Source: Amorphoplanes digitatis (lineage in GTDB: Bacteria > Actinomycetota > Actinomycetes > Mycobacteriales > Micromonosporaceae). From it: a stretch of DNA of 64,000 bases. Both the position numbers and the translations under genes were made by a program. Below, one piece after another: positions 47,926 through 56,644 of the stretch. Below the pieces are notes generated by a model, which ran no database searches, had not been told where the DNA came from, and worked only from the letters and a program-made list of their open reading frames with translations. Location of the stretch: the NCBI RefSeq assembly GCF_014205335.1, contig NZ_JACHNH010000001.1, positions 4,334,501 to 4,398,500 of the forward strand, given 5' to 3'. How positions within the stretch are numbered: position 1 is the stretch's first letter; each line of letters starts with the position of its first letter.

Positions 47926-49160
47926 GACTGCGCCGCCGCACCCGCCGGGTCGAGCCCTCCCGGCTGGACCCGCGGGACCTGCTCGGCGAGGCCATGGTCG
48001 GTGTGCTCCAGCGCCCCGCCCGCTCGGTGCTCACCATGCTCGGCACGGTGCTCGGGGTGGGCGGGTTCGTGGCCATCCTTGGCCTCACCGCGACCGCCGG
48101 CGGCCAGATCGACAAGCGGTTCAGCGTCCTGTCGGCGACCGAGATACGCGTCGACGACGTCGGCTCGGACGCCGCGGCCGACAGCCGGGTCTCCTTCCCC
48201 GACGACGCCGCGCGCCGGGTCGAACGGCTCAACGGCGTGGTGCACGCCGGCGTGTGGTGGCCCGTCCCGCTGCGCAACCCCACCATCGGCGCGAGCCCGG
48301 CCGCCGCCGACACCGACATCGCCAACGCACTGACCTTCGTCGCCGCGTCGCCGGAGGCGCTGACCGCGGCGCACCCGTCGATGCGCGCCGGGCGGACCTA
48401 CGACCGCTTCCACGAGGGCCGGGGCGAGCGGGTCGCCGTCCTGGGCAGCGCGGCGGCGCAGCGGATCGGCATCGTCCAGCTCGACCGGCACCCCGCCGTC
48501 TTCATCAACGGCAGCCCGTACACGGTGATCGGCATCATCGCCGACGTGCGGCGCAATCCCGACCTGCTGCTGTCGATCATCATTCCGACCACCACCGCGC
48601 TGCACGACTACGGCCCGCCGACCTCACCCCGCGCGGGAATGATCGTCGAGACGAGGCTCGGCGCGGCGCACCTGATCGCCGACCAGGTGGCGCTCGCGCT
48701 GCGCCCGGACGCACCGCACCTGTTCAAGGTGACCGCGCCGGCCGACCCGACGACGCTGCGCGGCAACGTCACCGGCGACCTCAACTCGCTGTTCCTGGTG
48801 CTCGCCGCGATCACGCTGACCGTCGGCGCCGTCGGGATCGCCAACACGACCCTTGTCGCCGTGCTCGAACGGACCGCCGAGATCGGCCTGCGCCGGGCGC
48901 TGGGCGCGCGGCCGCGCCACATCGCGCTCCAGTTCCTCACCGAGTCCACCGCGATCGGCACCCTTGGCGGCCTGCTCGGCACCAGCCTCGGCGTCGCCGT
49001 CGTCGTGCTCAGCGCGCTGCTGCACCAGTGGACCGCGATCCTGCAACCGTGGGCGGTGGTGGCCGCGCCCCTGGTCGGCGCCCTGGTCGGGCTGGTCGCC
49101 GGGGTGTACCCGGCGCTGCGCGCGGCCTGGGTGGAGCCGGTCGAGGCCCTGCGCCGCTAA
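47922..49160 (+). CDS. MacB/FtsX-type ABC permease
   Basis: A 412-residue permease: one N-terminal span (SVLTMLGTVLGVGGFVAILG), a large extracytoplasmic domain with the MacB-like features HAGVWWPVPLRNP and INGSPYTVIGI (about 70-270), then three C-terminal spans (LFLVLAAITLTVGAVGIANT; GTLGGLLGTSLGVAVVVLSA; AAPLVGALVGLVAGVYPAL) with ERTAEIGLRRALGA. Last gene of a four-gene operon. Such systems export peptides, lipoproteins or antibiotics; the cargo is unknown. Confidence 0.93.
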   Translation: MRLRRRTRRVEPSRLDPRDLLGEAMVGVLQRPARSVLTMLGTVLGVGGFVAILGLTATAGGQIDKRFSVLSATEIRVDDVGSDAAADSRVSFPDDAARRVERLNGVVHAGVWWPVPLRNPTIGASPAAADTDIANALTFVAASPEALTAAHPSMRAGRTYDRFHEGRGERVAVLGSAAAQRIGIVQLDRHPAVFINGSPYTVIGIIADVRRNPDLLLSIIIPTTTALHDYGPPTSPRAGMIVETRLGAAHLIADQVALALRPDAPHLFKVTAPADPTTLRGNVTGDLNSLFLVLAAITLTVGAVGIANTTLVAVLERTAEIGLRRALGARPRHIALQFLTESTAIGTLGGLLGTSLGVAVVVLSALLHQWTAILQPWAVVAAPLVGALVGLVAGVYPALRAAWVEPVEALRR

Positions 49161-49200
49161 ACCGGTGTCCGGTCACGGCGCACCGTGATAGACACCCGGG

Positions 49201-49974
49201 GTGCAAAAGACCTTGGACTTCACCGACCTGCTGAGCCTGCTCGACGAACGATCGGCCGCCATGCGCGCCGCGGTCGCCTCCGCGCCCGACCTCGACGTGC
49301 CGGTGCCGACCTGCCCCGAGTGGACGCTGTTCGACCTGGCGCAGCACCTGGGCCGGGGGCGCCGCAAGTGGGCCGCCATCGTCGCGGCCGGCCCGGCGGA
49401 CGCGCCCTCGGCGGAGTCGGCCGCGCGGGGCGCGGAGGCCGCGCCGCGGGAGCGTGAGGCCCTGCTGGCCTGGCTGGACGCCTCGGTCCGGGAGCTGGCG
49501 GACGCGCTGCGGGAGGCCGGACCGGACCGCGGCTGCTGGACGTGGTGGGACCGGTCGGTGTCGCCGCAGACCGCCGGCGCCGTCGCCCGGCACCAGGTGC
49601 AGGAGTTGGCGGTGCACACCTACGACGTCCAGGTCGCGCTGGGCGCGCCGCTGCCGCTGCCGGACGAGGTCGCGCTCGACGGCGTCGAGGACTTCCTGCT
49701 GACCTGCTGCGCCGGGGACTACCACTGGCCGTATGAGCCCGCCACCATCGACTACCACGCCACCGAGGGCCACACCTGGCGTGTCGAGCTCGCTGCCGAC
49801 GGAGTGCGCTGCACCCGGCTCGCCACCGCCACGTCCGCCGCCGACGTCTCCGTGGAGGGCACGGCGAGCGAGCTGGTCCTGCTCTTCTACGGCCGGGTAC
49901 CGGTGGAGTCCCTGAAGATGGAGGGCGACCGGCGCCCCTTCGACCTGGTCGTCGCCTGGGACCCCGACGCGTAG
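49201..49974 (+). CDS. Maleylpyruvate isomerase (MDMPI) family protein
   Basis: A 257-residue protein with the MDMPI N-terminal four-helix domain (VPTCPEWTLFDLAQHLGRG; VARHQVQELAVHTYDVQVAL) carrying potential metal-binding His residues, and the mixed C-terminal domain ending ELVLLFYGRVPVESLKM. These are mostly mycothiol-dependent or of unknown activity. GTG at 49201 sits 40 bp after the ABC operon; it has no clear Shine-Dalgarno and may be leaderless. Confidence 0.9.
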   Translation: MQKTLDFTDLLSLLDERSAAMRAAVASAPDLDVPVPTCPEWTLFDLAQHLGRGRRKWAAIVAAGPADAPSAESAARGAEAAPREREALLAWLDASVRELADALREAGPDRGCWTWWDRSVSPQTAGAVARHQVQELAVHTYDVQVALGAPLPLPDEVALDGVEDFLLTCCAGDYHWPYEPATIDYHATEGHTWRVELAADGVRCTRLATATSAADVSVEGTASELVLLFYGRVPVESLKMEGDRRPFDLVVAWDPDA

Positions 49975-49997
49975 GCGATGAGCGCTACGCTGCCGCG

Positions 49998-50936
49998 ATG
50001 AGCGTTGTCGATTGGCTGCTCGACGGCGACCCGGCGATCCGCTGGCAGGTGCTCGGCGATCTCACCGACGCCGAGCCCGGCGAGGTCGCCGCCGAACGGG
50101 CGCGGGTGGCGGACGAGGGCTGGGGCGCCCGGCTCCTCGCCCTCCAGGACGCCGACGGGTCGTGGGACGGCGGCGCCTGCTTCCCGGCGGACTACACCCG
50201 CGACGAGCCGGGGCAGCCCTGGACGGCGACGATGCACACCCTGCAAACCCTCCAGCTGCTCGGGCTCGATCCGGCGTGCGAGCCCGCCCGCCGGGCGGTC
50301 GCGGCCGTCGCGGAGCACGTGCGGTGGGAGCACGACGGGCAGCGGTACTTCGACGGCGAGGTCGAGCCGTGCATCAACGGCAGGACGGTCGAGACGGGTG
50401 CCTACTTCGGCGTGGACGTCGCGCCGCTCGTGGCGCGGCTGCTCGGCGAGCGGCTCGCGGACGGCGGATGGAACTGCGAGGCCGAGAACGGTTCCGTGCG
50501 CTCCTCGTTCGACACCACCATCAACGTGCTCGACGGGCTGCTCGAGTTCGAGCGCGTCACCGGCGGGTCCACCGCGGTGCGCCAGGCCCGCCGCGCCGGC
50601 GAGGAGTACCTGCTCGAGCGCGGCCTGTTCCGCCGCAGGAGCACCGGCGGGGTCGCGAACCCGGCGTACCTGGACGCGGCCTTCCCGTACTACTGGCATT
50701 ACGACGTGCTGCGCGCGCTGGACTACTTCCGGCGTTCGGGCTCCGCGCCCGATCACCGGATGGCCGAGGCGGTCGAGGTGGTGCGCGCGAGGCGGCGGCC
50801 GGACGGCCGCTGGCCGCTCGACCGCGTCCATCCCGGACGGGTCCACTTCGCCCTGGACGGCGGCGTGGGGGAGCCGAGCCGCTGGAACACGCTACGCGCG
50901 CTCCGGGTGCTCGGCTGGTGGGACGGCCGGCCCTAA
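49998..50936 (+). CDS. Terpene-cyclase-fold (alpha/alpha barrel) protein
   Basis: A 312-residue protein with repeated barrel motifs resembling squalene-hopene cyclase/prenyltransferase repeats: LLALQDADGSWDGGACF, ERLADGGWNCEAENGS and VRARRRPDGRWPLDRVHPGR. It lacks the DxDD acid motif of full cyclases and is half their length, so it is not a normal terpene cyclase. TACGCT (49986-49991) ends 6 nt before the ATG. It overlaps the convergent SulP gene by 4 bp. Function unknown; similar short proteins occur in actinobacteria. Confidence 0.85.
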   Translation: MSVVDWLLDGDPAIRWQVLGDLTDAEPGEVAAERARVADEGWGARLLALQDADGSWDGGACFPADYTRDEPGQPWTATMHTLQTLQLLGLDPACEPARRAVAAVAEHVRWEHDGQRYFDGEVEPCINGRTVETGAYFGVDVAPLVARLLGERLADGGWNCEAENGSVRSSFDTTINVLDGLLEFERVTGGSTAVRQARRAGEEYLLERGLFRRRSTGGVANPAYLDAAFPYYWHYDVLRALDYFRRSGSAPDHRMAEAVEVVRARRRPDGRWPLDRVHPGRVHFALDGGVGEPSRWNTLRALRVLGWWDGRP

Positions 50937-52606
50937 CCGCGGTCGTCGCGATCGGCGAGCCACCGGCCCGCCCGCGCCACGGCCCGTTCCAGCGGCGCCA
51001 TGATCGGGCCGTCGGCCGCGACGATGCCGTCGTCGCCGAGGGTGTCCGCGAGGCCGGTGTCGCGCAGGATCCTCAGCAGGTGCGGGTCGACGCCGGCGAG
51101 CATCAGCCGCCCGCCGGCGTCACCCAGCTCGGCGGCGCGGCGGCGGAGAAGTTTGATCATGCCGGAGGACGGCACGTCGGGCAGGCCGCGCAGCGACAGG
51201 ACCAGCACCGGCCGGTGCGCGTCGCCGACCGCGGGCCAGTGTTCGTCGATGCGGGGGAGCTCGGCGAAAAGGCTGACGCCCTCGTAGCGCAGCACCGTGA
51301 CCGTCCCCGATGCCAGCCGCTCCGGAACCGGCGCCGGCGTCCACTGCCGCTCCTCGTCGCGTACCAGTGCGACCAGCCGGGCCTGGCGGGCCGCCTGCGC
51401 GCAGTAGAGCAGCAGCGAGAGCACCGCCGACAGGATGACGGCCTGTTGCAGGGGCAGCTGGGTGGTGCCGAGGAACGTCACCACCATCGCCGCGGCCGAC
51501 AGCTTCGAGGTGCGCCAGACGAGCGCGACGTCGTGGCGCCGCCCCCAGATCAGCTCGCCGCCGACGACGAGGATCAGCCCGCCGATGACCGGCATCGGGA
51601 TCCGTTCGGCCAGCGGCGCGCAGGCCAGCACGATGACGGCGAGCCACAACCCGGAGAAGACCCCCGCCCATCGGGTACGCGACCCGGCGGAGACCGCTAC
51701 CCCCGTACGGGAAAGGGAGCCGCCGGCCGGCAGCGACTGGAACAGCCCGCCCGCGATGTTGGCCGCGCCCTGCGCGAGGAAGTCACGGTTCATGTCGCCG
51801 CGGGAGCCGTCCGGGTTCGGGACGGTCGGCGCGATGCCGGCGGCCTGTGCCAGCGCCACCAGCGCCACCGAGACCGCGCCGCCGAGCAGCGCCGGGAACG
51901 CCGGCCAGTCGGGCACCGTGAGGTGCGGCAGCGACGCGGGGATCTCCGCGATCCCCTTCACCAGCTCGACGTCGGTGCCGAGCAGCCCGACCGCGAGGGT
52001 CACCGCGACCATGGCGACCAGCAGCGCCACCGTCTCCAGCCGGCGCACCGCGTGCGCCAGCGCCCAGACGACGACGGTGGCCGCCGCGACCAGCGTCGTG
52101 GTGAGCTGCCACGATCCGAGGTGCAGCAGCCAGTCGCCGAGCCGCACCAGCTTGTTGTGTCCCTGCGGCTGGTAACCGGTGGAGTCCTCCAGCACGCCGG
52201 TGATGATCTGGAGGGCGATGCCGGTGGAGAAGCCCGTCATCACCGCGTTGGACACGAAGCTCATCACCGCGCCGAGCCGCAGCGCACCCATCAGCGCCAT
52301 GACGAGGCCGGTCATGACGGCCAGCAGCGCGACGTTGCCGGCGTCCGCCGGGTCCAGGCCCGCCGAGGACAGCACGCTCTGCGAGGTCAGCGCGATCGCG
52401 CTGGTCAACGTCGTGACCATGAGGACCGTGCGCGCGGTCAGCGACCCAACGATCGCGGGCACCACCCCGGAGAACAGCCCCGCGACCGGGCTGAACCCGG
52501 CGATCGCCGCGTACGCCATGCCCTCGGGGATGCTGAACAGGCCGGTCACCAGGCCCGCGGAGACATCCGAACCGGTCGGCCGGCGCATCAGCTGGTCATG
52601 CTCCAT
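50933..52606 (-). CDS. SulP family anion permease with STAS domain
   Basis: A 557-residue permease with about ten to twelve spans beginning SAGLVTGLFSIPEGMAYAAI (the SulP signature near residue 16-35) and a C-terminal STAS domain (about 430-540). Family members carry sulfate, bicarbonate or other anions, usually with H+ or Na+. Start at ATG 52606. It is divergent from an alkylsulfatase gene across ~110 bp; uptake of released sulfate, or co-induction in sulfur limitation, is a reasonable guess. Confidence 0.92.
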   Translation of the reverse strand: MEHDQLMRRPTGSDVSAGLVTGLFSIPEGMAYAAIAGFSPVAGLFSGVVPAIVGSLTARTVLMVTTLTSAIALTSQSVLSSAGLDPADAGNVALLAVMTGLVMALMGALRLGAVMSFVSNAVMTGFSTGIALQIITGVLEDSTGYQPQGHNKLVRLGDWLLHLGSWQLTTTLVAAATVVVWALAHAVRRLETVALLVAMVAVTLAVGLLGTDVELVKGIAEIPASLPHLTVPDWPAFPALLGGAVSVALVALAQAAGIAPTVPNPDGSRGDMNRDFLAQGAANIAGGLFQSLPAGGSLSRTGVAVSAGSRTRWAGVFSGLWLAVIVLACAPLAERIPMPVIGGLILVVGGELIWGRRHDVALVWRTSKLSAAAMVVTFLGTTQLPLQQAVILSAVLSLLLYCAQAARQARLVALVRDEERQWTPAPVPERLASGTVTVLRYEGVSLFAELPRIDEHWPAVGDAHRPVLVLSLRGLPDVPSSGMIKLLRRRAAELGDAGGRLMLAGVDPHLLRILRDTGLADTLGDDGIVAADGPIMAPLERAVARAGRWLADRDDRG

Positions 52607-52716
52607 TCGAGTCGGTCCTTAGAAATACCGCAGGTCATCCTCGCAGGGTGAAGCGGCCCGGCTGGTCTGTTTGTGACGATCTCAGCGGATATGATCGCTA
52701 CGGCAAGGGAGCGGAT

Positions 52717-54516
52717 GTGCCTGCGGATTTCAGCGACCGCACCGATTTCGACAACGCGAACCGGGGCCTGGTCGCGCGCCTGGAGCCGGGGGTCATCAAG
52801 GCCGCGGACGGCCGGGTGGTCTACGACGCCGACCTCTACACCGCGGCGACCACCGGCGACTGCCCGGACACGGTACATCCGAGCCTGTGGCGGCAGAGCC
52901 GGCTCACCGCGATCCAGGGCCTGTTCGAGGTGACCGGGGGCATCTACCAGCTACGCGGCATCGACCTGTCGAACATGACGATCGTCGAGGGCGACACCGG
53001 CGTGATCGTGATCGACCCGCTGGTGTCCGCGGAGGTGTCGGCGGCCGGGCTGGCGCTCTACCGCGAGCACCGCGGCGACCGGCCGGTGCGGGCGGTGATC
53101 TACACGCACTCGCACATCGATCACTTCGGCGGCGTCCTCGGCGTCGTCGACGCCGGCACCGGCGTGCCGATCGTGGCGCCGGCCGGATTCCTCCAGCACG
53201 CCGTGTCGGAGAACGTCTACGCCGGCACGGCGATGCTGCGCCGCGGCATGTACCACACCGGCATGGCGCTGCCGGTGAGCGCGACCGGCACGCTCGGCGT
53301 CGGGCTCGGCCCCGGCACGTCGACGGGCACGGTCGGCCTGCTCGCGCCCACCCTGGACATCACGCACACCGGCCAGGAGGAGACGCTCGACGGCGTGCGG
53401 ATCGTCTTCCAGATGACGCCGGGTACCGAGGCGCCGTCGGAGATGAACTTCCACTTCCCGCAGCGGCGCGCCCTGTGCCTGTCCGAGAACGTCACCCACA
53501 ACCTGCACAACGTGCTCACCCTGCGCGGCGCCGAGGTGCGCGACGCGCGCGGCTGGTCCCGCTACATCAACGAGGCCATCGAGTTGTTCGACGACGACAC
53601 CGACGTGGCGTTCGCCTCCCATCACTGGCCGACCTGGGGCCGGGACGACATCGTCGCGCTCCTGCGGGAACAGCGTGACCTGTACGCGTTCCTGCACGAC
53701 CAGACGCTGCGGCTGATGAACCAGGGCCACATCGGCAGCGAGATCGCCGAGATGATCGAGATGCCGCCCGCGCTGGACGCGGCGTGGCACACCCACGGCT
53801 ACTACGGCTCGGTCAGCCACAACGTCAAGGCGATCTACCAGCGCTACCTCGGCTGGTACGACGGCAACCCCGCGCACCTGTGGCAGCACCCGCCCGAGGC
53901 CGCCGCCGCCCGCTACGTCCAGGTCATCGGCGGCGTCGACGCCACCGTGGCCCGGGCCCGCGAGTTCGCCGATTCCGGGGACCTCCGGTTCGCCGCCGAA
54001 CTCGCCGGCCACGCCGTGTTCGCCGACCCGGAGCACGCGGGCGCCAAGGCGCTGCTCGCCGAGGTGTTCACCCGCCTCGGCCACGGGTCGGAGTGCGGCA
54101 CCTGGCGCAACAACTACCTCACCGCCGCGCAGGAACTGGGTGGCCGCCTCGCGCTCGCCGACGTCAGCGCGGCGGGAATGGCGGCCGCCCTCACCGTCAC
54201 CCAGCTCTTCGACAGCCTCGCCATCCGCATCGACGGCAAACGCGCCTGGGACACCTCCGCATCGATCCGCTGGCACTTCAGCGACACCGGCGACACGTAC
54301 CGGATGGAGCTGTCCAACGGCGTGCTCACCCACCACCCGACCGGCCGGACCAAGGACGCCGACCTCGTCGTCACCCTCAGCAGGCCGCAGCTGCTGAGCC
54401 TGCTCGGCGGCGCGGGCACCGACGGCATCCGGTTCGACGGCGACCCGAAGGTCTTCGCCATGATCGCGAGCCTCACCGACCAGCCCGACCCCGGCTTCGC
54501 GATCGTCACCCCGTAG
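52717..54516 (+). CDS. Alkyl sulfatase, SdsA1-like metallo-beta-lactamase fold
   Basis: A 599-residue two-zinc hydrolase. The MBL motif is THSHIDHFGG (His131, His133, Asp135, His136). A long helical dimerisation region (HHWPTWGRDDIVALLREQRD; LGWYDGNPAHLWQHPPE) and a C-terminal SCP2-like domain (about 480-599) follow, as in SdsA1/Pdsa enzymes that split sulfate from long-chain alkyl sulfates. Start: GTG 52717 with AAGGGAG 5-7 nt upstream and TATGAT (52690-52695) as likely -10; the open frame extends to 52648, but that would put the promoter inside the gene. No signal peptide is evident. Confidence 0.92.
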   Translation: MPADFSDRTDFDNANRGLVARLEPGVIKAADGRVVYDADLYTAATTGDCPDTVHPSLWRQSRLTAIQGLFEVTGGIYQLRGIDLSNMTIVEGDTGVIVIDPLVSAEVSAAGLALYREHRGDRPVRAVIYTHSHIDHFGGVLGVVDAGTGVPIVAPAGFLQHAVSENVYAGTAMLRRGMYHTGMALPVSATGTLGVGLGPGTSTGTVGLLAPTLDITHTGQEETLDGVRIVFQMTPGTEAPSEMNFHFPQRRALCLSENVTHNLHNVLTLRGAEVRDARGWSRYINEAIELFDDDTDVAFASHHWPTWGRDDIVALLREQRDLYAFLHDQTLRLMNQGHIGSEIAEMIEMPPALDAAWHTHGYYGSVSHNVKAIYQRYLGWYDGNPAHLWQHPPEAAAARYVQVIGGVDATVARAREFADSGDLRFAAELAGHAVFADPEHAGAKALLAEVFTRLGHGSECGTWRNNYLTAAQELGGRLALADVSAAGMAAALTVTQLFDSLAIRIDGKRAWDTSASIRWHFSDTGDTYRMELSNGVLTHHPTGRTKDADLVVTLSRPQLLSLLGGAGTDGIRFDGDPKVFAMIASLTDQPDPGFAIVTP

Positions 54517-55873
54517 TAGCGGCGTGCCGCCGGCTCTCGACCCTGTTCACCGGTGAGGCCTGCGCGACCAGCAGCAGGACCGCCCCGCAGGCCGCGACCA
54601 GCATCCACCCCGGACGGGTCGCCGCGGCGAGGCCGCCCGCGCCGGACCCCGCGACCAGGCCGCCGGCCAGGGCGACGCCGAGCGCCGTGCCGATCTGCCG
54701 CGCGGTCGACGCGATCCCGCCGGCCACCCCGGACCGCGCCGGCGGCAGCCCGCCGACCGCGGTGTTGGTGATCGGCGCGTTCGCGAAACCGACACCCATC
54801 CCCGCGAACAGGTACGCGGTCAGCAGCACCGCCGGCGCGGTCCGGTCGTCGAGCCCGACCAGCAGAGCGCCGGCGATCGCGGTGCAGACCCCGGCCAGCC
54901 GCAGCGGCAGGCGCGGACCCACCCGGCCCACCAGGTACCCGGACAGCGGCGCGCAGACGGTGGCCGCGACCGCCATCGGCAGGGTGAACGCGCCGGCCGC
55001 GATCGGGCTCAGCCCCCGCACCTGTTGCAGGTAGAGCGTGCCGAGCAGCAGCGTGACGCTGAACGCCACGAAGATCACCACCGCGCCGCACACCGCCGCG
55101 GCGAACGGCAGCCGCCGGAACAGGCCCAACTCCATCAACGGCTCGTCCCGGCACGCCTCGACCCGTACGAAGGCGAGCGCGGCGACGGCGATCACGACGT
55201 ACCCCCAGCCCTCCCGCGGCGCCTCGATGAGGACCGCGACCGTCGTCGCCACCAGGATGCTCAGCAGCACCTGGCCGGGCAGGTCCAGCCGCCGTGGCCG
55301 CGGCGAGCGCGACTCCGGCACGTACACCGCGCTCAGCACCAGGACGATCGCGATGATCGGCAGGTTGATCCAGAACACCGCCCGCCACCCCGACCCCGCG
55401 ATCAGCGCACCGCCGAGCACCGGCCCGGCCGCCATGCTGAGCCCGAACACCGCCGCCCAGACCCCGATGGCCTGCGCGCGCTCCCGGGGATCGGTGATCA
55501 CGCCCACCACGATGGCCAGCGCCACCGGGCTGAGCATCGACCCGCCGACACCCTGCAACGCCCGCGCCGCGACCAGCACCTCCAGGCCCGGCGCCACCGC
55601 GCAGCCGACCGACCCCGCCGCGAACAACACCAGCCCGATCCGGAACACCCGCCGCCGGCCGACCCGGTCGGCCAGCGCACCCGAGGTGATCAACAAGCCG
55701 GCCAGCACCAGCGTGTACGCGTCGACGACCCATTCCAGTTCCCGTACGCCGAGCCGCAGCTCTTGCCCGATCGACGGCAGCGCCACGTTGACCGCCGTCG
55801 TGTCCAGCCCCACCAGGAAGATGCTGGTGCAGCAGATCGCCAGTACCAGCCGTCGACGCTTCTTCTCGCTCAC
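54506..55873 (-). CDS. MFS drug-exporter-like transporter (DHA2 type)
   Basis: A 455-residue major facilitator with about fourteen spans: FLVGLDTTAVNVALPSIGQ in helix 1, the A motif DRVGRRRVFR after helix 2, and GPVLGGALI in helix 5, all typical of DHA2-type proton-coupled exporters. The GTG at 55873 (VSEKKRRRLV) is a reasonable start; the open frame extends into the divergent regulator and was trimmed. It is divergent from an XRE-cupin regulator, its probable controller. The end overlaps the alkylsulfatase gene by 11 bp. Confidence 0.9.
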   Translation of the reverse strand: MSEKKRRRLVLAICCTSIFLVGLDTTAVNVALPSIGQELRLGVRELEWVVDAYTLVLAGLLITSGALADRVGRRRVFRIGLVLFAAGSVGCAVAPGLEVLVAARALQGVGGSMLSPVALAIVVGVITDPRERAQAIGVWAAVFGLSMAAGPVLGGALIAGSGWRAVFWINLPIIAIVLVLSAVYVPESRSPRPRRLDLPGQVLLSILVATTVAVLIEAPREGWGYVVIAVAALAFVRVEACRDEPLMELGLFRRLPFAAAVCGAVVIFVAFSVTLLLGTLYLQQVRGLSPIAAGAFTLPMAVAATVCAPLSGYLVGRVGPRLPLRLAGVCTAIAGALLVGLDDRTAPAVLLTAYLFAGMGVGFANAPITNTAVGGLPPARSGVAGGIASTARQIGTALGVALAGGLVAGSGAGGLAAATRPGWMLVAACGAVLLLVAQASPVNRVESRRHAATTG

Positions 55874-55916
55874 GTCCGGAATGCTCGCCGCGGCCACCCC
55901 GCCCGCACCAGCAAAC

Positions 55917-55931
55917 TTGCGAAGACCGCAA
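55917..55931. promoter_or_regulatory. Operator-like dyad between the MFS and XRE genes
   Basis: TTGCG (55917-55921), 5 bp, CGCAA (55927-55931). It lies in the 67-bp divergent region, ending 9 bp before the regulator ATG, in an A/T-rich patch. It is a candidate binding site for the XRE-cupin protein. Confidence 0.45.
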
Positions 55932-55940
55932 AATGGCACC

Positions 55941-56528
55941 ATGGACCCCTCCCTCGCGGAGCTGCTCGCCGGCATCGGCCCCCGCCTGCGCCGCATCCGC
56001 CGGGACCGCGGTCTCACCCTCGACGATCTGGCCACCGCCACCGGCCTGTCGGTCAGCACGCTCTCCCGCCTGGAGTCCGGCAAACGCCGCCCCACGCTGG
56101 ACCTGCTGATCCCGCTGGCCCGGGCACACCGCATGGCCCTGGACCACCTGATCGGCGCCCCGCCCACCGGCGACTCCCGCGCGCACCTGACCCCGCACCG
56201 CACCGAGCCCCGGACCGGCAATCCCAGCGTGGTGGTGCCGCTGACCGCGTACCCCGGCCGCCTACAGGCCTTCAAGCAGATCCTCGGCACCGGCACCGGC
56301 ACCGGCCCGCCGGAGCGGGTGACCCACCCCGGACACGCCTGGTTCTACGTCCTCTCCGGCGAGGTGCGCCTGCTGCTCGGCGACCGCGAGCTGCTGCTGG
56401 GTCCCGGCGACACCGCCGACTTCGACACGGCCGAGCCACACTGGTTCGGCCCGGCCGCCGACCGGCCCGCCGAGATCCTGCACCTGTACGGCCCGCACGG
56501 CGACCGCCCCCGTCCCGGAGATCAGTGA
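55941..56528 (+). CDS. XRE family regulator with C-terminal cupin domain
   Basis: A 195-residue two-domain regulator. The N-terminal helix-turn-helix, RRDRGLTLDDLATATGLSVS with TLSRLESGKRRPTLDLL (about 15-60), precedes a cupin barrel (about 110-185) with WFYVLSGEVRLLLGDRE. Such proteins sense small metabolites. The ATG at 55941 lies 10 bp after the dyad and no Shine-Dalgarno is evident. Divergent orientation suggests it controls the MFS exporter. Confidence 0.92.
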   Translation: MDPSLAELLAGIGPRLRRIRRDRGLTLDDLATATGLSVSTLSRLESGKRRPTLDLLIPLARAHRMALDHLIGAPPTGDSRAHLTPHRTEPRTGNPSVVVPLTAYPGRLQAFKQILGTGTGTGPPERVTHPGHAWFYVLSGEVRLLLGDRELLLGPGDTADFDTAEPHWFGPAADRPAEILHLYGPHGDRPRPGDQ

Positions 56529-56644
56529 CAGCCAGGCCGGCCGCTGCGGGACTCCGCCATGTATTCGATCGTCGAGTAGGAGTGGCCGGGCTGCCGGTCG
56601 GCGCTGCGTAAACGGGTCGCGGCCGCCCGGGGCCGCTGACCACA

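Noticed and set aside
50012..52651. 879-residue plus-strand open frame
   Set aside because: Runs in a shifted frame through the cyclase-fold gene and antisense to SulP; Arg/Gly/His-rich shadow.
56529..56644. Short frames such as MYSIVE and a minus-strand tail between the XRE and kinase genes
   Set aside because: Too short and without supporting signals to distinguish from chance.
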